A stretch of DNA of 64,000 nt, from NCBI RefSeq assembly GCF_900101685.1, contig NZ_FMZZ01000013.1, positions 124,001 through 188,000 on the forward strand. Direction: 5' to 3'. The position numbers were made by a program, and so were the translations under genes. Below, piece after piece: positions 7,995 through 16,926 of the stretch. Each line of letters begins with the position of its first letter. The stretch's first letter is position 1. This DNA comes from Actinokineospora iranica. GTDB lineage: Bacteria > Actinomycetota > Actinomycetes > Mycobacteriales > Pseudonocardiaceae. The notes beneath the pieces were generated by a model. That model had not been told where the DNA came from, made no database searches, and was given only the letters and a program-made list of their open reading frames with translations.

Positions 7995-8354
7995 GTGCAG
8001 CGAACCGGGGCGAAGATCAGCCCGGGAGAAGTCGTGCGAATCGGGCGAGACAAGGACGGGCGCGTGGTGTGGCTGGAGACAGGGAACGACGCATCCGGCC
8101 TCGGCCACATCACCAAACCCGACCGTGTCAACGACTTCGCTGGCCACGGCATTGATGAGGCTGACATCGCCCAGGTCGTCTTCACTGCGGCGACCGAAGG
8201 CCGACCAGTCGGGATCTCGGGGCGAGACCGGATCGTCTATTCCACAGAACACAAGGGCCGCAGCGTCCTGATCGCGGTGACAGTCGCCTCAAACGGCTAT
8301 ATAGTCGGCGCATATCCCTACAGTCATAAAGGAAAGTTGAAACCGCTGCCATGA
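7995..8354 (+). CDS. Candidate toxin C-terminal domain
   Basis: The frame is open from 7884, right after the TGA. The first part is a Ser/Thr/Pro/Ala-rich linker, then a compact domain with I-G-R-D-K-D-G-R-V-V-W-L-E-T-G, G-L-G-H-I, D-F-A-G-H-G-I and a C-terminal I-V-G-A-Y-P. This organisation (linker, small beta-rich domain with invariant His and Asp) recalls C-terminal RNase-type toxins of polymorphic systems, but I cannot assign a family. GTG 7995 would allow independent translation without the coiled-coil part. It overlaps the next gene by ATGA, the typical spacing of toxin and immunity genes. Confidence 0.55.
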   Translation: MQRTGAKISPGEVVRIGRDKDGRVVWLETGNDASGLGHITKPDRVNDFAGHGIDEADIAQVVFTAATEGRPVGISGRDRIVYSTEHKGRSVLIAVTVASNGYIVGAYPYSHKGKLKPLP

Positions 8355-8716
8355 CCACACCACTCCCCCGCCCCGACCACATGGTTGTCAAACTACGGGC
8401 CGACTGGGACGCGGGCCCGCTGTGGGTGTCGACTGGCGACGACGTCCCCGAACCTTTCACCGCCGAGGACATCACCGAAATCGCGCCGCTCAGTCATGAC
8501 TTGCAAACAGCAATCACGGCATGGGACACGCGGTTCCAAGGCACCTACGACGAGGACACGCCCCAGAACTCCGGCTTCCAAAACGACGCCGAGCGCACGG
8601 CCTTCATCCAAGATGGCCGCGCGCTGGCGCGGCGTCTAGCGGCCGAATTGCCGACCGGCACCAAGGTGGGGTACGTGCCCTTGGACACGGGAACATGGGA
8701 ACCCGTCGAGGACTAA
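8351..8716 (+). CDS. Candidate immunity protein for the upstream toxin
   Basis: 121 residues, acidic and soluble, with starts overlapping the toxin stop (ATGA). Features: an N-terminal strand region with W-D-A-G-P-L-W-V-S-T-G-D-D, a central helix L-S-H-D-L-Q-T-A-I-T-A-W, and a C-terminal K-V-G-Y-V-P-L-D. No family is recognised. The assignment rests on position, size, acidity and translational coupling to a basic toxin-like domain. If the toxin gene is dead, this gene may persist as orphan immunity. Confidence 0.5.
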   Translation: MTTPLPRPDHMVVKLRADWDAGPLWVSTGDDVPEPFTAEDITEIAPLSHDLQTAITAWDTRFQGTYDEDTPQNSGFQNDAERTAFIQDGRALARRLAAELPTGTKVGYVPLDTGTWEPVED

Positions 8717-8783
8717 ACCACCTTTCACGCACCTCCCGAAATTGCCGATCCCTGAGCAACCGGACGGCTTGAGGATGGACTGC

Positions 8784-8822
8784 GATGGCCCCGTGCGAGA
8801 CTCTGCTCCGTACGGGGCCATC
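8784..8822 (+). terminator. Hairpin after the toxin/immunity pair
   Basis: GATGGCCCCGT pairs with ACGGGGCCATC over a 17-base loop, 67 bp after the immunity stop. A T-run is lacking, so it may be a weak terminator or only an RNA-stabilizing hairpin. Confidence 0.45.
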
Positions 8823-8926
8823 GCTCACTCATTGCATTCTCGGCGTTGGTGGGCTGCACTGGCGCCGGGTGCCCGCGGACCTCGGGCGGTTAGCAACGCG
8901 GGAGGCGACCACGCGATGCTGTCTGT

Positions 8927-10588
8927 GTGACAAACGAGGAGACGCCCTCTACCGCGCGAGCGCGGACGAGATGGCTGGGTCGGTCTAGGGCTGCGGTGAC
9001 CGGTCAGCGGGGTCTGACGGCCTCGGCTTGGGGGTTCGGTGTAGCTAGTGCGATGACCGCTGGGTGGGCGGCCCGGTCTTGGTGGTTGCCGGTATGGGGT
9101 TGGCTTGGCCGATGGTGGCCGATTCCAGTGGCCGCAGGTTTGGCTGCCGTAGCAGTCGCAGCGGGAACAGCGCGCTCACGCCGCACCCCCGCAGAGGCAC
9201 CGCCCGACGAACCTCCGGTGATGCGGGCACTCACGCCGCGAGAGATCACTCTCGGCGCGCTGGTCCTATTCGGCATCGGGATCACTGCGGCGGTGGCCCT
9301 GTTGACAAACTTCTCCGGAACGACCCCGGCCGAGCGTTTGGATGCGATTCGGACCTCGGCGACGTTGGTGGTGGGCACTGGCGGGGCTGCGGCGTTGTGG
9401 TTGGCCGCGCGTAGGCAGCGTTCAGCCGAGTTGACTCTGGCTCACCAGCAGAAGGTGGCGGCCGACGACCTTCTTGACGCGAAGGAGCGCCGATTGACGG
9501 AGCTCTACGTCAAGGCAGTCGAACAACTGGGCTCGGACAAGGCCGCGGTACGCTGCGGCGGGCTGTACGCCCTGGAGCGGGTGGCGCAGATGAACCCGGA
9601 CCAGCGACAGACGGTGGTGGACGTGATCTGCGCCTATCTTCGAGGCCCCTACGCCCTGCCCCCGGACAAGCCGGGAACCCGCCGATTGGGCGTGCCACGC
9701 CCGCTGGTCAACTCACCCACCCGCATCATCGCGCCCGAGGCTGCCCGCCGGTCGGCCAACACCTCCCCCGCACAACGTGACCAAGAGCGGCGGCAAGAAC
9801 GCGAGGTCAGGCTCACCGCTCAACGCATCCTTGCTTGCCACCTGCGCCCCGGCACTGACCCGAAACACCCTGTCGGCACTTTCTGGAACGATATCGACAT
9901 CGATCTCACCGAAGCCACCCTGATCAACGCTGACTTCACAAACTGCCACATCCGCACGGCCACCTTCACCAGGGCCGACTTCGCAGGGGAAGCCTCGTTC
10001 AGACAGGCGACCTTCACCGGGAAATCCTGGTTCGACGAGGCCAGCCTAGCCGCTAATGGCAACTTCGAAAAAGCGACTTTCACCGAGAACGTCTCGTTCG
10101 CAGGAACGAGCTTCTTCGGAACCGCCTCGTTTAGGGGGGCGAGCTTCGCACAAGACGCCTTGTTTTACGAGACAAGCTTTACCGGACTCGTCGCGTTCGA
10201 TGGTGCGAGTTTCACCAGGGTCACCTCATTCGCCGACGCCCGATTCGGCGGACCAACCACTTTCCTGGGTGCAACCTGGACTGCATCGTCCGAAGAGATG
10301 AATTACGGTGCGATAGTCACGTTCCAGGGAGCGAGTTTCGCAGGGATCGCCGTATTCCATGCAACCCGCTTCGGCGACTTCACTTCGTTCCAAAGCGTGA
10401 GTTTTGCGAGAGAAGCCCTGTTCGAGAGGGCACATTTTGCCGGGGAGGCCATATTCGATGAATCGAGTTTCGGCGCCACTCCACGCTTGGCCGACACTCA
10501 TTTCACCCGCGATGTACCGCCCGAACTACGGCTCGCACATGCCGACCAGAACGAGGCCAAGCCAGGCTCGCCAGAGCTTGGCCAATGA
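8927..10588 (+). CDS. Pentapeptide-repeat membrane protein
   Basis: 553 residues. The N-terminal third holds about four hydrophobic spans (roughly residues 30-48, 55-82, 105-125 and 143-162). A charged helical region follows (R-R-L-T-E-L-Y-V-K-A-V-E-Q-L-G-S-D-K-A-A-V-R). The C-terminal 200 residues are about 25-30 tandem pentapeptides of the A(D/N/S)(F)xx kind (A-D-F-T-N, A-T-F-T-R, A-S-F-A-Q), folding as a right-handed beta-helix. Membrane-anchored proteins of this plan are common in actinomycetes; some pentapeptide proteins mimic DNA, but nothing here shows that. GTG 8927 lacks a clear ribosome site, so the start is uncertain. It is the last gene of segment A. Confidence 0.75.
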   Translation: MTNEETPSTARARTRWLGRSRAAVTGQRGLTASAWGFGVASAMTAGWAARSWWLPVWGWLGRWWPIPVAAGLAAVAVAAGTARSRRTPAEAPPDEPPVMRALTPREITLGALVLFGIGITAAVALLTNFSGTTPAERLDAIRTSATLVVGTGGAAALWLAARRQRSAELTLAHQQKVAADDLLDAKERRLTELYVKAVEQLGSDKAAVRCGGLYALERVAQMNPDQRQTVVDVICAYLRGPYALPPDKPGTRRLGVPRPLVNSPTRIIAPEAARRSANTSPAQRDQERRQEREVRLTAQRILACHLRPGTDPKHPVGTFWNDIDIDLTEATLINADFTNCHIRTATFTRADFAGEASFRQATFTGKSWFDEASLAANGNFEKATFTENVSFAGTSFFGTASFRGASFAQDALFYETSFTGLVAFDGASFTRVTSFADARFGGPTTFLGATWTASSEEMNYGAIVTFQGASFAGIAVFHATRFGDFTSFQSVSFAREALFERAHFAGEAIFDESSFGATPRLADTHFTRDVPPELRLAHADQNEAKPGSPELGQ

Positions 10589-10821
10589 CCGCCGAGACCA
10601 CATGCAGCACGTGCTGACCTCCAGGTTCCTGACCACGAGCCTGGTTGCACAACAGGTGAAGTTTCACCTAGGACGAAGTGTCCTTTCAGGATGATCGCGT
10701 GCAACATCCATGCAACATGACCTCCACAGACGACCACAACCATTGACAACCAGAAACAGTAACCTTGCAGGTCAGAAGCTGTTTTAGGACGTAAGCCGCA
10801 GGTCGCATAGACGGCGAATTA

Positions 10822-10864
10822 GGTCAAGGGGTCGCAGGTTCAAATCCTGTCAGCCCGACGGTCG
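10822..10864 (+). repeat. att copy 2 between the two segments
   Basis: Identical over 43 bp to copies 1 and 3, from GGTCAAGGGG to GACGGTCG. The five bases before it (AATTA) differ from the CTGGG of copies 1 and 3, so this copy came from the element rather than the tRNA. It lies 117 bp from the integrase stop, as expected for the attL/attR junction of segment B. Confidence 0.88.
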
Positions 10865-10884
10865 AAAGTCTGATGAAAGCCCAG

Positions 10885-10924
10885 GTCAGGGCCTTGTTTC
10901 ACTGCGGTGAGACGGGGCCCTGAC
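10885..10924 (+). terminator. Hairpin after att copy 2
   Basis: GTCAGGGCC pairs with GGCCCTGAC around a 22-base loop, in the same relative place as the terminators after the other att copies. Only a short T-rich tail follows. It also faces the integrase 3' end and could serve both directions. Confidence 0.5.
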
Positions 10925-10980
10925 TTGCGTCTGAACCCGCCACATCTCACATCTTCTCACGAACGCTTGTACTGCTTGAT

Positions 10981-12150
10981 TCAGCCCAGCAAGAGATCGA
11001 GTTGGTCGGCCGCCGCGCGCAGGTGCTCCGCGTCGGGGTGGACGTAGACCCGCTTGGTGAAGCTGAGGTCCGCGTGCCCCGCCCAGGCACTCACGATCAC
11101 GTCCGCGACGCCTGAGGTGGCCAGGTAGGTCAGGCAGGCGTGCCTGGCGTCGTAGGGGCGCACCTTCCGAACCTCCGCCAGCGCCATCAGCTTGTAGATG
11201 GCGCGCCGAAGTTGGTCGGTCTTCCACGGCCTGCCCAGCTCATCGACCAGGACGTAGCCGGACCTGATGTATGCCTCCCCTGCTGCTCGTCTCTCTTCTC
11301 CTTGGCGCTCCTTGAATGTCGTGAGCGCCGCGTGAACCGGCTTCGGCAGCGGCAGCTTCCGCTTGCTCTTCTCCGACTTCGGCCCCTTTTCCTCGACCTC
11401 GCCGTCCACCAGGGTCCTGGTCAACGCCACGGTGAGCGTCTTGGCCTCCAGATCGATGTCCGACCAGCGCAGCCCGCAAACCTCGGCCGGTCGCATCCCG
11501 ATCAGCGACAGCAACACCGGCGCGAACAGCCGGTGCTCCCTGACCGCACCGACAAACGACTTCACCTCCTCCGTGGTCCAGGGCGTCCGCTCCGCTGCCG
11601 CGGCGACCGCCTTCTTCCGAGCCTCGCGCGGGATCTGCGTGTACTGGGCGACATTGCGCACCACGAGCTTGCGCCGCACCGCCACGTTCAACGCCGTCCG
11701 CAACCGGCCCAAGGTGAGCTGCACCGAGCGGACGCTCAACCCGGACCCCGGCTTGCCGCCACGGCGCCGACCGGACGTGAGCATCCATTGCACGAGGTCG
11801 TCAACGTCCTCCTCGGACACGTCCTGCAGCTTCCACGTGCCCAGCCGCTCGCGCACCGGGCGGAGCGCGTCGGCGTAGTTGCTCGCTGTCGCCTTCTCTA
11901 CGTCGATCGTCGCGGACTTGAGCCAGGTATCCAGCCAGCCCGAAACAGTCACCTTGGCCGGAGCGACGAAGGTTCCCTCGGCGAACTGGTGCCTGATCCG
12001 CGCCAGCTCGTTCCGCGCTTCCTTCTTCGTGTCGTAGGTCTTGGTCAACTGCCGCCGCTTCCCTGTCTTGGGGTCCCGGCCCACGTCGACCACAAACCGG
12101 TAGCGGACCTTGCCACCGGCTAACTCGATCTTCTTGATCGGGTCGCTCAC
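10981..12150 (-). CDS. int: Tyrosine-family site-specific integrase
   Basis: 389 residues. An N-terminal AP2-like arm-binding part (R-Y-R-F-V-V-D-V-G-R-D-P-K-T-G-K-R) is followed by a SAM-like core-binding domain (residues about 65-150) and the catalytic domain. Arg in G-M-R-P-A-E-V-C-G-L-R-W, the Arg/His pair in Y-D-A-R-H-A-C-L-T-Y, His in A-G-H-A-D and Tyr in K-R-V-Y-V-H-P are all present, so it looks active. It recombines the tRNA-Pro att cores that flank both segments. It overlaps its regulator gene by ATGA and points at att copy 2. Confidence 0.93.
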   Translation of the reverse strand: MSDPIKKIELAGGKVRYRFVVDVGRDPKTGKRRQLTKTYDTKKEARNELARIRHQFAEGTFVAPAKVTVSGWLDTWLKSATIDVEKATASNYADALRPVRERLGTWKLQDVSEEDVDDLVQWMLTSGRRRGGKPGSGLSVRSVQLTLGRLRTALNVAVRRKLVVRNVAQYTQIPREARKKAVAAAAERTPWTTEEVKSFVGAVREHRLFAPVLLSLIGMRPAEVCGLRWSDIDLEAKTLTVALTRTLVDGEVEEKGPKSEKSKRKLPLPKPVHAALTTFKERQGEERRAAGEAYIRSGYVLVDELGRPWKTDQLRRAIYKLMALAEVRKVRPYDARHACLTYLATSGVADVIVSAWAGHADLSFTKRVYVHPDAEHLRAAADQLDLLLG

Positions 12151-12824
12151 CCGTCCTCCTTCTCCTCCTCTGCCTGTGACGGGCCAGAAACCGACAACTC
12201 GTCTTCGACCTGCTGCGACAGCTCCCGCGTGATGTGCCCGCGGTGCGCCTGCCGCTCACCGGTCTCCAAGTCATCCCCCAAGCCGACGACACGGGCGTTC
12301 CGCTCGTCGGTCAGCGTCCGCCCCCACAGACGCAGCGAGGCCGCGAGGACCTCATCGACACTCACGCCCAGCCGCCGAGCCAACAGTTGGTCGGCCTCCG
12401 TCGCCTGGGCGAGCTTGTTTCTGGCGTCGATGATCTCGAACAACCGCTCCACGTCCTGGTGCTCCCTCTCCTCGGCCTCCTGTTGGGAGACCTGCGGACG
12501 TGGGAACTCCGGATAGTGGCCCTGGATGATCGCGATCACCGAACCCCTGGGGACAGGGGACAACTGGTCGGCCAGGATGACGTCGCCGTCACCCGCGAAG
12601 AACTCGTCGATCGACACCTTGAAGACGAAGGCCAGCAGCAGGACATCCGCCAGGCTGACGGTCTCCCTGTCGCCCGCCTCGATGGCCGCGACCTTGCTGC
12701 GGCTCCATCGCAGGCCGTACTGCTTGAACAGCCTGGCGGCTTCGTGCTGTGTCATCCGGCTCTGCTCGCGCAGTCGCCGCAAGTTCTCCCCGACCACCGA
12801 GCCCACGGTCCGTGGCCCTGTCAC
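12147..12824 (-). CDS. XRE-type regulator upstream of int
   Basis: 225 residues: an N-terminal helix-turn-helix (N-L-R-R-L-R-E-Q-S-R-M-T-Q-H-E-A-A and K-V-A-A-I-E-A-G-D-R-E-T) and a long acidic, Gln/Glu-rich helical tail ending E-E-E-K-E-D-G. Co-transcribed with int through a 4-bp overlap. It is divergent from the excisionase gene across a 104-bp gap, so it probably controls the choice between integration and excision. No peptidase or sensor domain is seen. Confidence 0.85.
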   Translation of the reverse strand: MTGPRTVGSVVGENLRRLREQSRMTQHEAARLFKQYGLRWSRSKVAAIEAGDRETVSLADVLLLAFVFKVSIDEFFAGDGDVILADQLSPVPRGSVIAIIQGHYPEFPRPQVSQQEAEEREHQDVERLFEIIDARNKLAQATEADQLLARRLGVSVDEVLAASLRLWGRTLTDERNARVVGLGDDLETGERQAHRGHITRELSQQVEDELSVSGPSQAEEEKEDG

Positions 12825-12928
12825 GACCCCAGCGTGTCACATCACGTGCGCGGTTGACAAGGACTCGACGGTCATGGAATCTCGATATGGAGTGCTCGGA
12901 ATACGGGCAGTCCATTCGGGGGGAAACG
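12825..12928. promoter_or_regulatory. Divergent control region between regulator/int and xis/mob
   Basis: A TTGACA at 12854-12859 points towards the excisionase gene with GAATCT 17 bases later, a weak -10. GTGTCACATCACGTGC just upstream contains imperfect inverted TCAC/GTG elements. The region would hold the promoters and operator of the element's switch; an oriT could also lie here, but none is identifiable by eye. Confidence 0.4.
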
Positions 12929-13129
12929 ATGAAACCGACCTTGTCAGACATCCAGCGATGGCCCGCCACCGTCGACGTCCCGACCGCCGCCACGGCGTTC
13001 GGCATCTCGACCAGCCACGCCTACGAGCTGATCAACCGCCACCAGTTCCCGGCCAGGACGATCCAGCTCGGCGCTCGCCGGGTGGTGATCACAGCGTCCA
13101 TCATCGAAGTCCTGTCCGGCCAAGCGTAG
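12929..13129 (+). CDS. xis: Excisionase-like helix-turn-helix protein
   Basis: 66 residues, ATG behind GGGGGGAAAC. V-P-T-A-A-T-A-F-G-I-S-T-S-H-A-Y-E-L-I-N-R-H-Q-F-P is the MerR/AlpA-type winged-helix signature of small excisionases, followed by the wing I-Q-L-G-A-R-R-V-V-I. Six bp separate it from MobC, so excision and mobilization appear linked in one + strand operon opposite the integrase. Confidence 0.8.
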   Translation: MKPTLSDIQRWPATVDVPTAATAFGISTSHAYELINRHQFPARTIQLGARRVVITASIIEVLSGQA

Positions 13130-13135
13130 GCCGCG

Positions 13136-13528
13136 ATGAGCTCGGACAAACCAAGTCGGCAGCGACGGGTCCAAGGTGGATCGAAGTCGAGGATCAACGT
13201 CCGCGTCACGCCCTCGGTGTACGACGAACTCAAGTGGAGAGCCAAGCTCGCGGGCCTGTCGCTGCCGCGCTACCTGGTCGAGTGCGGCCTGCGCAGACAC
13301 GGCGGCTGGTCCCTGCTGGAACAGCGGTTCTGGACGGCCGAATGGGAAGCCGTCCGCACCAAGCTCGGCCGCTCGGGCGGCGCGCTCAACCAGTTGGCGG
13401 CGCGCGTTAACAGCGGCCAGCCGGTCACCGACCAGCAACTGACAGCCGCCCTCGACTACCACACTGCGGCCGTGAACGAGCTGCGCGACATCCTCGAAAC
13501 CGTTGCCCCACGCCGCTCCCCACAGTGA
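13136..13528 (+). CDS. mobC: MobC-like relaxosome accessory protein
   Basis: 130 residues. The N-terminal ribbon-helix-helix region (I-N-V-R-V-T-P-S-V-Y-D-E-L-K-W-R-A-K-L-A-G-L-S-L-P-R-Y-L-V) and the following G-A-L-N-Q-L-A-A-R-V-N match MobC proteins that open oriT for the relaxase. It overlaps the relaxase start by GTGA. Expected to act at an oriT inside segment B, location unknown. Confidence 0.8.
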   Translation: MSSDKPSRQRRVQGGSKSRINVRVTPSVYDELKWRAKLAGLSLPRYLVECGLRRHGGWSLLEQRFWTAEWEAVRTKLGRSGGALNQLAARVNSGQPVTDQQLTAALDYHTAAVNELRDILETVAPRRSPQ

Positions 13529-15044
13529 TCGCCAAGGTAGCCAACAAAGGCCGTCGCGGCCGCGACACCGCCGGACTCCTGCGCTATCTGTTCGGCCGCG
13601 GCCGCCACAACGAGCACATCGACCCGCACGTCGTCGCCGCCTGGGACAGCGACTGGGTGCGCGGCGAGGCATGGGGTGCCGAGGCCGAGCACTCTGCGGG
13701 CCGCTCCCGTTTGGCCGCCGAACTTGACGCCCTCATGAACGGCCACCAGGTCATCCCCCCGGAGGGCCACGTCTACCACGTGGTCCTCTCAATCCCACCG
13801 GCTGACCTAAGCGAGGGAGAACAACGCCTCCCCGACGCCCAGTGGCGCGCACTGGTCGAATCAGCGGTAACCCACATGGGCCTCAACCGGGACGGCTGCC
13901 GCTGGGTCGCCATCCACCACGGCCCCTCCATCGAGGGCAACGACCACATCCACCTGGTCGTCAACACCGTGACCGCGGACGGCCGCATCACCAACCTCTA
14001 CCGAGACTGGACCCGCTGGCGCCGGTGGTGCCGTCAAGTCGAAGACCTGCACTCCTGGACCGCCACGGCGCCCGCAGGCGAAGGCCAGTCACAGGCCACG
14101 TCCTACCCCGAACTCGTCCGGGCGAGCAAGGCGAACCAACCCAGCGAACGCGACAGGCTGCGAGACCTGGTCAGCCGGGCAGCCGCCGGGACGGACTCCG
14201 AGATCGCCTTCGTCAGCCAGCTCCGCAACCAGGGAGTCTTGGTCACCGGATGCCGGTCGAAGGCCCCGTCACCGGCTACAAAGTCGCCTTGCCCGCCGCC
14301 GAACCTCTCTGGTTCGCAGGCAGCACCCTCCGCCGCGACCTGTCACTCCCCCGCCTTCGAGCCCGATGGCCTGACGCCCGCATCTCAGAACACCTCCAAG
14401 CCCGACTCTGGCGAACCGACACAGCACTACCGATCGCGGACACATCCACCAGCCCATCCGAGCGAACCCTGCTTCGCCAGCTCAGAGCAGCCCCACCCGC
14501 AGTCGCCAACGATCTCGCCGACAATCCGGACGCCGCACTGTGGCACCTGATCGGCGAACGAACCGCCGACGCCGTCAGCGCGCTCGCCAACCAAAACCCC
14601 CACCGCCCCGAACTCACCCTGGCGCACAACCAACTGACTCGCGCCGCTCAACTGCCCGCCACCACATCCAGGCGAGCAACATCGCGGCCGCCAAGCAAAG
14701 CCCTCCGCCTCATCAGCGACCTCGCCTACCTCGTCTCCGCGACTCGAACACTCACGCCCGCCGCCCTCGTCCTCGCCGTCATCGCCGTAGCCGAAATCAT
14801 CAAAACATTGAGAAAAACGGCTGAGCAGCGCGCGATCCGAGTCGCAGCCCGGAATCAGCTAGACACCGCCCTGAACCACCTGAATACCCACCCTGCCATG
14901 GCGCAAAAACCCCTTCCGCGACCAGACACTCCGAAACCAGTCCAAGCGTCACCACCCAAGTCTAGGAAATCCCTTTCACCCCGCCCGCCCTCTCGGGCGC
15001 CCCTGGCGAGTAATCAAACCTCGGACAGAGGTAGAGCCAGATAG
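13525..15044 (+). pseudogene. MOB-family relaxase, frameshifted
   Basis: The first 240 codons in frame from 13525 encode the relaxase domain: catalytic-Tyr region G-L-L-R-Y-L-F-G-R-G, V-Y-H-V-V-L-S-I-P-P, and the metal-binding N-D-H-I-H-L-V-V-N at about residues 144-152. After about 14250 this frame degenerates into Ser/Pro-rich nonsense ending at 14550. The -1 frame continues sensibly with P-V-T-G-Y-K-V-A-L-P-A, W-F-A-G-S-T-L-R-R-D-L-S-L-P-R-L-R and a hydrophobic helical tail to 15044. One base appears to have been lost around 14240-14260. The N-terminal nicking domain may still be made; otherwise it is a pseudogene, a sequence error or a recoding site. Confidence 0.75.
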
Positions 15045-15350
15045 GACATGGCCGCGTCGCAGCAGGCGACAGACCACCGTCGAACCACGCGCACCTCGTC
15101 CGGCCTCGCGGCCTGAGCGCTCCAGAGCGGCCGCAGGCTGCTCGTCGGATCAGGGCACCTGATCTCTAACTTGCTGCCGTGGCTACGGCCAGCGACCCAC
15201 CCCCACGTGTGCTCAGGCGCAAGCTGCCGACACGGACGTGGAACGAACATTTGGCGAGGCCGTACGTATACTTCCAGCGTTCGGCCGGTGTGGTTTGCGG
15301 ACCGAAATCGGATACAGCCGGACGCGGTCGTGAAAATGAAATGAGAGGGC
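15045..15350. other. Non-coding stretch between relaxase and restriction endonuclease
   Basis: About 300 bp with no coding pattern that I trust on either strand. The last 30 bases are AT-richer and carry GAGAGGG before the ATG at 15351. No clear promoter or repeat is seen. Confidence 0.5.
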
Positions 15351-16328
15351 ATGCCGAAGTTTGACGTAAGCAGCGATCTCGTTCGATCGGACACCGCAGT
15401 CAAAGCGCGGCACCGTGCGCACCAAAGCGCCTACCGCGCCGATGTCCTGGGTCTCCCTTCCGGGCCGCCCCTTGGTCAAGCCCGGCACCACTATGCCGCG
15501 CTCGGCAATTTCCTGCCCGAATACCACGACGGCATCAGTGCTGCCGAAGCAGGCTGGAACCTCATGTCTGCGGCGGCACGCACTTACGCGACCGCCCGGC
15601 TGGACGTGATCAAGGCAGCAGGCGGTATGGCCGAATCCGGCCGCCTATGGCGAAACATGCTGTCCAGCCAGCCGTTGGCCTTCAGCATCGTTGGGGAGTT
15701 CCGCGCTCACGAACGGGCAGCGCTGTCGGTGCTGGAGCGCCTCACCCGCCTCGACCTGGTCGAGTTCGGCCATCTTGACAGCGGCAAGCCTGCCGCTATC
15801 GACCCGTGGGTCTTGAACGGCCTGCAGGCCGAGTGGGCGCCGCCGATGCGGCAACACACCGGTGACCGCTCCGGCTTCGACATGGCGGCGGTGGTGCGGA
15901 CGAAGGCAGGCGACCGAGTGCTGGTCACCGTCGAGGTCAAGTATGTGGATTCATTTTCACCTCAGAAACTCGACATCCCGAAGTACGCCAGCCACCTCGA
16001 AGAAGCAGGCATCGCCGAAGCTGACGCCAACGATCTGGTCAACCTCGGCGCCAGCCAGTTTCTACGCTCGCTCCTGCTGACCAACTCCGTTCGGCAGCGT
16101 GGACTCCGCGGCGACAGCCACTTCGACCAAGCGCTCGCGGTCATCCTGTGCCGCGCAGACGATCAGCGAGCACACAAGGTGGTCGAGGCAGTCGGCCAGG
16201 CGTGCTCTGCTCCGGGTCTCACCGTGGGGATGTGGAGCCACGAGCAACTGCTCTCCAAGGCCGCGGCGGAGCCCGCACTCCACGAGTGGGCGCAGTCCAT
16301 GCAACGGCGCTACGTTCTGGGGCCGTAG
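15351..16328 (+). CDS. PGN_0703-type putative restriction endonuclease
   Basis: 325 residues, ATG behind GAGAGGG. The centre carries a PD-(D/E)xK core: Asp in R-S-G-F-D-M-A-A-V-V (about residue 178), then V-T-V-E-V-K-Y-V-D with the E-x-K pair at about residues 199-201, followed by R-S-L-L-L-T-N-S. Length and layout match the PGN_0703 group of putative restriction endonucleases. No cognate methyltransferase is adjacent, so it may act alone on unmodified or foreign DNA, or be countered by the deazaguanine modification encoded nearby (inference). Confidence 0.7.
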   Translation: MPKFDVSSDLVRSDTAVKARHRAHQSAYRADVLGLPSGPPLGQARHHYAALGNFLPEYHDGISAAEAGWNLMSAAARTYATARLDVIKAAGGMAESGRLWRNMLSSQPLAFSIVGEFRAHERAALSVLERLTRLDLVEFGHLDSGKPAAIDPWVLNGLQAEWAPPMRQHTGDRSGFDMAAVVRTKAGDRVLVTVEVKYVDSFSPQKLDIPKYASHLEEAGIAEADANDLVNLGASQFLRSLLLTNSVRQRGLRGDSHFDQALAVILCRADDQRAHKVVEAVGQACSAPGLTVGMWSHEQLLSKAAAEPALHEWAQSMQRRYVLGP

Positions 16329-16380
16329 GTCTGCGTGTGGCCAATCCGAGTCGGCCACTGCTCGTCATAGGGTTGGCCAA

Positions 16381-16911
16381 GTGATTGATCAGAGGTCTGT
16401 GGAGGCGGCGGTCGTCGATGCTCGTCTTGCCGCCAGCGAGTTTGATGACGCCCGGGCATGGCTTCGCGCTAGGCCGACGCTGACCGAGCCGCTATCGGCC
16501 GAGGTTTGGGTCACCGATCCGTCCTACAGTCACGTCTTGCTCGTGCGCCACCGTGTTCGGGGGTGGGTGCCACCTGGTGGAACGGTCGAACGCGGCGAAA
16601 CGCCCCGGGACGCCGCCGTCCGTGAGCTAGCGGAGGAGACCGGGGTGGCGGGCAAGTTGCTGCCCGCTCCGGCCGCTGTCTCGGTTCGCTCCTACCGGGC
16701 GGACTGGGCCCCGACGCTGGGCCTGTCGTATGGCGCCGTCGTCAGCCGTGACGTGCCGCTTGGTGGAGAGGCTGGCCAGCCGCCGAAGTGGGTCGACCTG
16801 GATGAGGAGTGGGAAAGCGCGTTCCCCGAGGACCGAGACCGCATCCGCGCATATGTGCGTCGACTGGCGGCGGACCACTTGGCCGGAACGGCTACCTGGT
16901 CACAGAAGTGA
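16381..16911 (+). CDS. NUDIX hydrolase
   Basis: 176 residues from GTG 16381. The NUDIX box G-G-T-V-E-R-G-E-T-P-R-D-A-A-V-R-E-L-A-E followed by E-T-G-V lies at about residues 64-87 with all metal-binding Glu residues intact. It hydrolyses nucleoside-diphosphate-linked compounds; the actual substrate cannot be told. It converges on the methyltransferase gene with 15 bp between stops. Possible link to nucleotide housekeeping of the deazaguanine cluster is speculative. Confidence 0.85.
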   Translation: MIDQRSVEAAVVDARLAASEFDDARAWLRARPTLTEPLSAEVWVTDPSYSHVLLVRHRVRGWVPPGGTVERGETPRDAAVRELAEETGVAGKLLPAPAAVSVRSYRADWAPTLGLSYGAVVSRDVPLGGEAGQPPKWVDLDEEWESAFPEDRDRIRAYVRRLAADHLAGTATWSQK

Positions 16912-16926
16912 AGGGCGGGCCACCGG

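Larger units (their letters stand above)
118..10864. mobile_element. Segment A: recombinase-less att-flanked cargo island (CIME-like)
   Basis: The segment lies between two direct copies of a tRNA-Pro 3' half (118-165 and 10822-10864). It contains no integrase, excisionase, relaxase or replication gene that I can find. Its cargo is a lasso-peptide cluster, a toxin/immunity-like locus, a DUF397/XRE pair and a pentapeptide-repeat protein. Known pattern: cis-mobilizable elements keep att sites but rely on the integrase of a neighbouring element. Here the neighbour at 10822-54146 uses the same att core. Alternative: the left att belongs to a third element and segment A is what remains after deletion of its integrase. 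Confidence 0.6.
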
